Below are positions 56,415 to 64,000 of a DNA stretch of 64,000 nucleotides, piece after piece. Position numbers and translations under genes: made by a program. The stretch is from positions 20,645,446-20,709,445 of the forward strand of contig OY743172.1 in assembly GCA_963555705.1 (NCBI GenBank), given 5' to 3'. Within the stretch, counting starts at the first letter, position 1. Every line of letters starts with the position of its first letter. This stretch comes from Ligustrum vulgare (taxonomy: Eukaryota; Streptophyta; Magnoliopsida; Lamiales; Oleaceae). The notes beneath the pieces were generated by a model. The model searched no databases, was not told the origin of the DNA, and saw only the letters and a program-made list of their open reading frames with translations.

Positions 56415-59400
56415 ATGGCCGCCTTTGCCCCTCCAGATCGTATCCTTTTTACCCTGTTTCATTTTTTTTTGGTACCTTAACTGCTAAATTTGAGTGAGTT
56501 TGGTTATGTGTGTATATACACTTGTATATATGTGTGTGTGTGTGTTTGCACAGCTGTATGTTGAGGTTTTGTTGTGGTTTTTGTGCTATGTTTATTGTAG
56601 ATCTGAGCGTTGTGAACATCTGGAAACTGGGGGCTCAATTGTATAGTCTGTTTATTCCTTTTTTTCTAGTTGTTTCATTTTCGATCTGTTACGTTTGGTA
56701 TTTCGGGGAGGCTGTCCAGAATGGAGACTTGAATTTGATTTGCTATGATAAAAGTAGTTTTGGGCTTATAGATATTTAGTCAACGTGGAATTGAGTAGCT
56801 GAGTAAGCTTTCATTTGGATCTATTTGTATAGAATTAACGTGCTTCTACTGTTGATTTATCAAGTGGTTATAACTTATTTTAGTTTGTATTGACATGATT
56901 GGTATATCACAAACTACTTATAGCAATTGCGATACTAGTTCACTTCTTGTATCCTTTACTGTTCTGATTTAGAGGCTACAGACCTGCTACAGAAACTGTC
57001 TTTGGACTCACAGGCAAAAACTCTGGAAATTCCAGAGCCAACCAAGAAGGTTAATATCTATGTTTGGTGTAGAAATTTTGTCTTTACAGATGGTTGCATA
57101 GCTTGTATTAATCAGTACATTGCATGAGTTTTTGAGTCTGTAATTCATTATTCATGAAATTTATCTTTTCTTGCAGCCTTCTGTTGATTCTGGCAATGGG
57201 ACCAATGGACAGCTTTACTCACGGGATGGTTCGATGACTCCCATTCTACCGGATTTTATTGATCCATCAATGTGCTATCTTCCTAATGGCTACCCTTCTA
57301 CTGCATACTATTATCCCAGTAAGCTTATCCTTTAGGAATTTTGCATAATGACGTTCTATAGCTTGTGTAATTAGGACTAAAACATAATAATCACTATTAA
57401 TTGTACATAGCTTAAGAATATGCTTCCAAAGCTGGTAATATTTTATTTTTTCATAACTTAATATGCTAATTCATTTGCAGGCTATGATGGGACTGGGAGT
57501 GAGTGGAAGGACTATGCAGCATATGTAAATTCAGATGGAGTAGAAATGACACCAGTAAGTTCTCTTATGTACTCGGTGGTATACAGATAATGTCGTATTA
57601 GTGTTGCTTCTGATGGAATTTCTAGTTTGCTTATGTCCAATGCACTGATGAACTTTTAAACCTTACCTCTCATGTTTTCAATTCTTTGTCATGGATTGGC
57701 CATACTTCATTTTCTAATCTTGATTCTTATGTGCCATTATTGAACCATACCAGGGAGTTTATGGGGACAATGGGTCATTAATGTATCACCATGGCTATGG
57801 CTATGCTCCTTATGGCCCATATTCTCCTGCTGCTACACCTGTTCCAACTGTTGGACATGATGGTCAACTATATGGAGCTCAACACTACCAGTATCCTTCT
57901 CCCTATTTCCAGTCGGCAACCAGTGGTCTGTATCCTACTCAAGCTGCCTCTGCCAAGGGTGACATATCAGCCACTCCAGCTGCTGAAAAAGCTCCGTTGT
58001 CAGTTGCTTCTGCCGATGCAAAATCTAACGGTATTGCGAACAGCGGGAGCATAAAGAAAAATAATGGCTTGAATGCTGCCAAACCAACATACCAAAATTC
58101 ATCTTATAGTTATAATAGCACTTATGGACGGGGTGGATTTCCTGGAGGAATTCCTGCTTCTGGTTATCAGGACCCAAGATTTTTATTTGATGGTTCACGG
58201 TCACCAATTCCATGGTTAGATGGTTCCTTCATGTCAGATGTGCAGCATAGACCAGTAACTAGCTCTTCCATGGCTTCATCCCTACCGAATGGAAATGGTG
58301 TTCCTTCATCAAGGAATCAGAATTTCCGCCCTCATCTTACGGTAATGTACTACAGTAAAAGTGTCTTACAGTGTTTTTAAGTATTATAGTTGTTCCACTT
58401 GTTCTCAACACAGCAGATTACTGTTGTGGTAGTGTATCCTAATCCTACTGAATGCACATTTATCTCCATTATTTTAAATTAGTTTTTAAGGCCAAAATCC
58501 TTGACTACAGGGAACACCATTGGTCAGATTTAGATAGAGGGAGGGTAAAGCTTCTTCTTCTCAATCGCACGAGTATTTACAACAAAAGAAATGTTAATTA
58601 GTGCTCAATAAATAAACTATTTGTTCTGTCTGGAATTTTATGATTATTCAATGTCTTAAACTTAGCTATCATCTCTAGTAACATATTGAAATTTCAAATG
58701 TTTAACCTACAGGGGTTGCAACAACCAAGGCCGATGTCTGGAATGAATACAGCAAATGGATACATAAATAGAATTTATCCCAACAAATTATACGGCCAGT
58801 ATGGCAACACATATAGATCTGGGTTGGGTTATGGATCTAATGGGTATGAGTCACGAACAAATTCTCGTGGTTATATGGCTGTTGATAGCAAGTATAAACC
58901 CAGGGGAAGAGGAAATGGCTTCTATGGATATGGCAGTGAGAACATGGATGGTTTGAATGAGTTGAACAGGGGACCAAGAACAAAAAGCTCTAAGGATCAG
59001 AAGGGTGTTATGTCAGTGGATCCTGCTGTCGATGTTCAAAACAGCTTGTTGACTGGAATGAATGATAGTGAGAAGTCAAGTGCAGCTCCTAATCGAGAAC
59101 AATACAACCGTCCAGATTTCCCTGAGACTTATGCAGAGGCAAAGTTCTTTGTCATCAAGTCTTACAGCGAGGATGATGTCCATAAGAGCATCAAATACAA
59201 TGTATGGGCTAGTACACCAAATGGTAACAAGAAGCTGGATGCAGCTTACCAGGATGCTCAGCAGAAGTCTGGAGGCTGTCCTGTTTTCCTTTTCTTCTCA
59301 GTATGCATCTGCTCCGAACTTGGGGTTGTCTCCTGATTTAGTAATTTTACCTTATTATATTTCTTGTTCTGTACCTTTCTAGGTAAATACCAGTGGGCAA

Positions 59401-60206
59401 TTTGTCGGTGTTGCAGAGATGGTTGGGCCTGTCGATTTCAACAAGAATGTTGAATACTGGCAGCAGGACAAGTGGATTGGTTGTTTTCCTGTTAAATGGC
59501 ACATTGTGAAGGATGTATCCAACAGCTTGCTGAAGCACATCATCCTGGAAAATAACGAGAACAAACCTGTTACTAATAGCAGGGACACCCAAGAGGTATA
59601 TCCTGTTGCTTAACTGAATATCTACTATATTTGATTATTGATGGTTATATTGTTCATTTGTATTCTTGTGGTTGCAAGAAATAACCAAAACAAATAAGTT
59701 TCCATATATTAAAGTTCAAGTTGTTCCCCTTTTCAGGTTAAATTGGAGCAGGGGCTTCAAATGCTCAAAATATTCAAGGATCATTCGAGCAAACAATGCG
59801 TCTTGGATGATTTTGAGTTCTATGAGGATCGCCAAAAGAGAATTCAGGAGAAGAAAGCTAAGCAACAGCAGTTTCAGAAGCAGGTATTTTATTCGATATA
59901 TTATTTTGTTTAGTTGGGTTAGTTTTAAGGATTTGGGGCTACTATGACTCGTTTATATGGAATGGTTTTCTTATTTATTAGCGAAAATGATCTTGATGTG
60001 CCTGCTTTTTTGTACAGACTCAGGTTTGGGAAGGTAACCCAAATGGAGATATTAAATCAAAGACTTCAGAAGTTGCTTCTGATGTGGTCAAGGAAACTGC
60101 TGCAGTTCAGACTAATGGGGATGACAACCTTTCTGAGAATAGTTCTCTTGCGAAATCTGATGCCCCCAAAACTGTACATCCTGATGTGGTTGCAAATGGT
60201 AACTAG
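56415..60206 (+). CDS. ECT: YTH-domain m6A reader of the ECT family
   Basis: Nine exons with GT-AG introns: 56415-56439, 56973-57049, 57177-57318, 57481-57554, 57754-58341, 58713-59300, 59383-59595, 59737-59883, 60018-60206. Joined length is 2043 nt, 680 aa, with no stop inside. The N-terminus ([20 protein letters not shown]) and Tyr/Gly/Pro-rich low-complexity region (about 35-440) match the ECT2/ECT4 group. The YTH domain spans about 445-585, with cage tryptophans W467, W524 and W529, so m6A binding should be intact. ECT proteins bind N6-methyladenosine in mRNA in the cytoplasm and affect stability and organ growth. A Glu/Lys/Gln-rich helix follows the domain. It looks functional. Confidence 0.93.
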
Positions 60207-61168
60207 ATTCAGCCCATACAAAGCGGTCCATGATCTAATGAGGAGTGCATTTACAGAGATTGCTCTGATCAGAAAATATGAAGGTTTAGATCCTCGATGG
60301 ATTGGGCCGCCTTGTTCAGTGTCTTGCTGCATAAGAAATTATTACTCAATGTGATAAGCCTGCGATAAGAGCCTGAGAAGATGTTCTCGTAGTTTGGCAA
60401 GGTTGAGGTCAACTTCTAGGATTGTACGGAGTAGGGAGTCCCATTTTTCCTTGTGATGGTCTCGTTTCTGTTCCTTTTAGCTTCTACAAGTTTTCGTCCC
60501 TAGGGGCTAGGTGGGTTGGTTTTAGACTGGGTTTTATTTTCTTATTAAATTTTGTTATAGCCTTTTCTCTTGGTCAACGTCGATTTGTCCTTTTCACTTT
60601 CCCCTTTTCTCTGGGTGTTACGTCAATTACCCGTGTGGCATAATCCTGTCTTGTAACCCTAGTTCTACTTGTGTTTGTAAAAGAGAGCTAGAAGCGAGGT
60701 AGGAAAGCATGCAATATAGGTAATTCAAGCGTTTATTTATAGTTATCTTGATTATGTCATTTCTGTGTTCCCAGTGTTCTCTATGATGCTAATTGTGTTT
60801 CAATGTTAATCTTGGAAAAATATATGTTGGGATAATAAATTTTAGATCAGATGCAAATGAGCATTGTTTACAGTGGCTGCATTTCACAAAGGCCATGTTT
60901 ACCTGTACTAAATTTCAAGTTACAACAATACCAAACAGAGCTAACTCTTGCCGCATAATTATTTGGCAGTGCTAAAAAAAACCAACCAATATTCATACCG
61001 ACTCTCAATGGACTTTCCTTTTCCTGTTCATTTATTGCAGAAATTCGTATTTATCGCCATGTAATAATTACCCATTAAGGATAAAGAAAATACCAGGCAA
61101 ACCACAAACATTCAATTGTGGGGGTGAACACGCCACTAATGTTCTATACACAACTTTTGCACAGATTA
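60207..61168 (+). other. 3' UTR of YTH gene and following intergenic DNA
   Basis: About 450-600 bp after the stop are T-rich transcribed-looking sequence (GTAACCCTAGTTCTACTTGTG near 60653). AATAAA at about 60834 is the best candidate signal. No further gene is seen up to the SINE. Confidence 0.4.
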
Positions 61169-61178
61169 ACAGAGCTAG

Positions 61179-61407
61179 TACCCCTCATGGCGTGGTCAAG
61201 TTGGTGAATTAGGTGAGCACGAAGGTTTTGGATCACTAGTTCAATTTCTCCCAACCCTTTTTCGATCGAGCATGTCGTATCGGACTTGCCTAGTACGTGT
61301 ACTTGATTTACAGACTATTGCGTCAGTTCGAGGATTTATCAATGAATACTTGTTGGTTGGAGTTTCCTCGTAATCGTAAATTATAAAACAATAAAAAATT
61401 AAAAGAA
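61179..61407 (+). mobile_element. tRNA-derived SINE
   Basis: Starts TACCCCTCATGGCGTGGTCAA with an A-box-like segment and has a B-box-like TAGTTCAATTTCTCC about 50 bp later, as in plant SINEs. It ends in an A/T-rich tail ATAAAAAATTAAAAGAA. The flanks ACAGAGCTAG (61169-61178) and ACAGAACTAG (61408-61417) match at 9 of 10, a target duplication. Confidence 0.75.
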
Positions 61408-61417
61408 ACAGAACTAG

Positions 61418-62043
61418 CTCAAAGACACATACAGTTTATGCGATACACTTGAAGATAAAACCACCAAAATGTGCATATAAAGAATAGTAAAAGTAATATT
61501 TGTTCAAATCTTATCTCACATTATTTGAGCTTAAAGTAAGAAGCTAAATGTTTGTTAGCTTTTACAACTTGACACACATTCCGGATTTCATCAGCGTGCA
61601 TTTATACCCTGCTTTCAAAGATAGGGGATCGTAATAAGAACTCATTATAGTTATATTATATCTGAATTCCCAGAAGAGCTGATTACAAATCCTCAAACAT
61701 TTATAAGATATAGCCCACGCAATGCCATTTACTCTCCACGCAGTCATCTGGGTCGTACAAGCTTCTCAATATATCTGTAACATGAGAAGGAAAAAGGTCA
61801 GAAAAGGTGTACAATCTCCTTTTTAGAGAGAGAGAGAGAGTGCCATGGATTGAACCAGTTTTGGGTACAACTAAAGAGAGACCACCACCAAACACGATCA
61901 AAAGAAAAAGAAGGCATAATTTTCAGCCGAAGCAAGATGGCACGCATTGTTAATTCTGATGGCACTAAAATGCATTCACGTGGCCATAATTTTTTTTTTC
62001 CTTTTATAGCTTTTCCACTTCTGAAGGAGAACATCAATTTATG
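61418..62043. other. Probable 3' flank or 3' UTR region of TBP gene
   Basis: No coding frame with recognisable domains. Since TBP is read leftward and its stop codon appears to be split by an intron, its 3' UTR exon should lie somewhere left of 62805, but I cannot place it. A GA run lies at about 61825-61840. Confidence 0.3.
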
Positions 62044-62173
62044 GGAAATGCTACACTTACACACAAATTTTACACACTACTCACATGAGGTGGGGCCCAT
62101 AAATATTTTATTATTTTGTGGAGTCCATCCCATGCGAGTAGTATGTAAGGGAGTGTGTAAGTTTAGCATTTTC
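62044..62173. mobile_element. Foldback MITE
   Basis: About 130 bp forming a long inverted repeat: GAAATGCTACACTTACACAC at the left pairs with GTGTGTAAGTTTAGCATTTT at the right. The centre has inner complementary parts (TACTCACATG / CATGCGAGTA). Family not assigned; no clear target duplication. Confidence 0.6.
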
Positions 62174-62206
62174 CTCTTATACCCACAAGAAAGAACCCTA
62201 GACTGA

Positions 62207-62380
62207 GAGCCTGTTTGGTAATGTGAAAAGTTTTGATTTTTGTAATTTTTTGGGTTTTTTGATGATTGTGTGGTTTAAAAAAGTTTGAAAAGTAAAAAAT
62301 GATGAAGTTGACTAACAATGAATGGTTAAAATTGAGTTTGAAAAATTGAGGTAAAATTTTTACTATTAGCAAACAGGCTC
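62207..62380. mobile_element. Tourist-like MITE
   Basis: A 174-bp element with ends GAGCCTGTTTGG and AAACAGGCTC, and target duplication TGA (62204-62206, 62381-62383), a TNA site as used by PIF/Harbinger elements. It is AT-rich inside. Confidence 0.8.
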
Positions 62381-62809
62381 TGAATTATGATTTATGTTTT
62401 GCTAGGGCATAAATAGATACTTTCCAAGATTCGAACCAGGATACTACCAAAAAGTACTAGGTGCTAACAACAACATAAATTCTGTTGACTACAGATAATC
62501 TTTTCAGGTAATAGTGAAAGCTCTTTCTGTAAGGCAACAAACCATTACGAGGACATATCCAAGATTTATCACAAGTAAAAGAGAGAAATCAAAACCACAG
62601 TCCACAGCTCATAAACTGGGCTCTTATCAAGAGAAAAATCAAAACCAACAGCTTATAAACTGGGTTCTTATCCTCTTTTTCCCACACTCCACTCCCCACT
62701 CTCCAGTCACTAGAAACGTATTTATGAAGAAATGAACACAAGTTGCTCACAGAATTCAGTAGGATTTAGGAATTGAAACTATGTTAACATATAACAATCA
62801 ATTTCGTAC

Positions 62810-63096
62810 CATTGCTGGACTTTACGGAATTCAGTGAGAACGGGGTATATATTCTCAAATGCAGTATATGTCTCGTCTCGGACCTGTGAAAAATATAAGT
62901 TGGGTATTCAAATATTTAATGGCGCAGATCAGGAAAGCACAGCTAAATAACATATTGATAATAACAAGACAAGGGCAGCTATATATCACACTACCTTTGC
63001 CCCTGTGAGAACAATCTTCCCGGAGACAAAAATAAGCAGCACAATCTTTGGTTGTTTCATTCGATATATTAATCCAGGGAAAAGTTCTGGTTCGTA
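62810..63096 (-). CDS. TBP: TATA-box-binding protein, 3' coding exons (partial)
   Basis: Two minus-strand exons. The first, 63096-62995, encodes 34 residues from [18 protein letters not shown] to KIVLTGAK. It has an AG acceptor before it and a GT donor after it. The second, 62883-62810, encodes [19 protein letters not shown] then RKVQQ and ends in TG, followed by a GT donor, so the TGA stop is probably completed by a further exon. This is the second half of the saddle-shaped DNA-binding core of TBP, the Pol II, I and III general factor. The 5' exons are not in the 900 bp to the right and must lie beyond the window, unless this is a fragment. No lesions are seen. Confidence 0.88.
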
Positions 63097-63744
63097 CTGT
63101 ACCAACAGTTGATGTCATCAGTACAATGACAATAATGGGAACATGCAATGGAGCCAAAACTCTAGCTCCTTCACCCAAGAAAACCTTAAAGCCCTCGCTA
63201 TATTTTACCATTTTCAATTCGTTCCTCAACTAATAGTGAAATATATAAATAGTTTTGTTACCTACTATTCAATATTATTCAATTAATTACTAACTTGGTT
63301 ATATCATCATTTAATTTTCAACTATAATCTATCATCACGTGTTTGTGTGCATACATGTATATTGTTTTTCCTTTATTGGTATGTACATGTATATTTTTTC
63401 CCGTCTTTGTGCATATGGTTGTATTTATTGTTTCTACCTGATGCTTTTTACATTTTAACTTTCAGGATTTTAATTGATTAGCATAAGCTGTTCAGGTTTT
63501 TGTAGAATTTATCATCGTTAATTGCTCAATTTTTTTCCTTGTAGAAGGAAAAGAAATTAAATGCCATAGAAAATGGAATGTATTACCATATAACATAAAT
63601 ATTTCTCTGCCTTGTCTTTTGGATGCAATTTCAATGTTGCTTGATGTTGACAATAAAAACTAAACAAATAAACTACGACCTTTTTTTTTACAATTCAAAC
63701 TTGAATGTAAATAATTACATTACTAATCTCCAATTTAACATTTA
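63097..63744 (-). other. Probable TBP intron
   Basis: The minus strand reads into the acceptor TTGGTACAG at 63097-63105. No exon of TBP core (such as the AFSS end of the preceding exon) is visible up to 64000, so this is read as intron, or as the edge of a gene fragment. Confidence 0.5.
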
Positions 63745-63837
63745 GCTCTTGTTTGAACCCCATTTTCTAAATTTCATTTTTAACCACACATTTGAAATGT
63801 ACTAAAAAAATAATTTTTAACTAAATCATACAGGGGC
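63745..63837. mobile_element. Short Tourist-like MITE
   Basis: A 93-bp element with ends GCTCTTGTTTG and ACAGGGGC and target duplication TTA (63742-63744, 63838-63840). The inverted repeat is imperfect. It lies in the probable TBP intron. Confidence 0.6.
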
Positions 63838-64000
63838 TTAAGCTTTGATGATGAAGTGACTTGATGTAGATTCAAAATAAGTGAATGTTCTTTGAGTTCA
63901 ACTTTCCTGTCCCGGTTTCTGGAAAATTTCAAGTGTCAAAACTTTATTGAGAAAATGAATTCAATTAATTAAATTTATGGAAAATTTGAATTACACAACA
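63838..64000. other. Window end, nothing recognised
   Basis: AT-rich sequence without a coding frame. It may still be TBP intron. Confidence 0.3.

Noticed and set aside
61179..61260. tRNA gene
   Set aside because: A and B box-like motifs are present but no cloverleaf can be drawn. Target duplication and A/T tail point to a SINE.

Overview
This is nuclear DNA of a flowering plant, most likely a eudicot. Plant genes with GT-AG introns sit in AT-rich DNA among plant-type transposons: a LINE, Ty1/copia and Ty3/gypsy elements, Helitrons, hAT and Tourist-like elements and a SINE. I cannot name the species.

Layout. 1-12.4 kb has no recognisable host gene. It holds a non-autonomous hAT element (1329-3031) and a full-length but decayed L1-type LINE (5016-10395) with a 16-bp target duplication. 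From 12.4 to 47.4 kb there is a three-level nest. A ~223-bp tandem repeat of gene-like sequence was entered by a minus-strand copia element (12662-47241, TSD TCCAC). That was entered by a plus-strand gypsy element (15650-45386, TSD CTGAA). That in turn holds a 22.6-kb tandem array of a third, minus-strand LTR element (21368-43962). 47.4-49 kb is a deleted gypsy relative. 49.8-54.1 kb is Helitron territory: a Helitron 3' end next to a captured piece of an SCY1-like pseudokinase gene, then a decayed Rep/helicase Helitron broken by a hAT element and a Tourist MITE. The right end holds the two host genes: an intact nine-exon YTH-domain m6A reader of the ECT family (56415-60206, plus strand) and the 3' coding exons of TATA-binding protein (62810-63096, minus strand).

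Main point of interest. The array has a 6881-bp period and consists of LTR / internal / LTR / internal and so on: three internal regions and four LTRs, the leftmost truncated. Each internal region lies between a tRNA-Met-type primer binding site and a polypurine tract and has no recognisable retroelement gene. Instead it carries two intact intronless ORFs, antisense to the element. One is a 183-aa basic zinc-finger protein resembling the nucleic-acid-binding proteins of carlaviruses and relatives. The other is a 217-aa LOG-type cytokinin-activating enzyme. Both follow a shared TTTAAATAGT motif, and LOG is followed by three related RNA-type hairpins and a polyadenylation signal. This looks like a virus-like or virus-derived cargo module multiplied inside an LTR retrotransposon. 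I saw only one substitution between copies, so amplification was very recent, or the assembly needs checking. A 247-bp direct duplication of the gypsy host flanks the array and suggests illegitimate recombination with an empty site.
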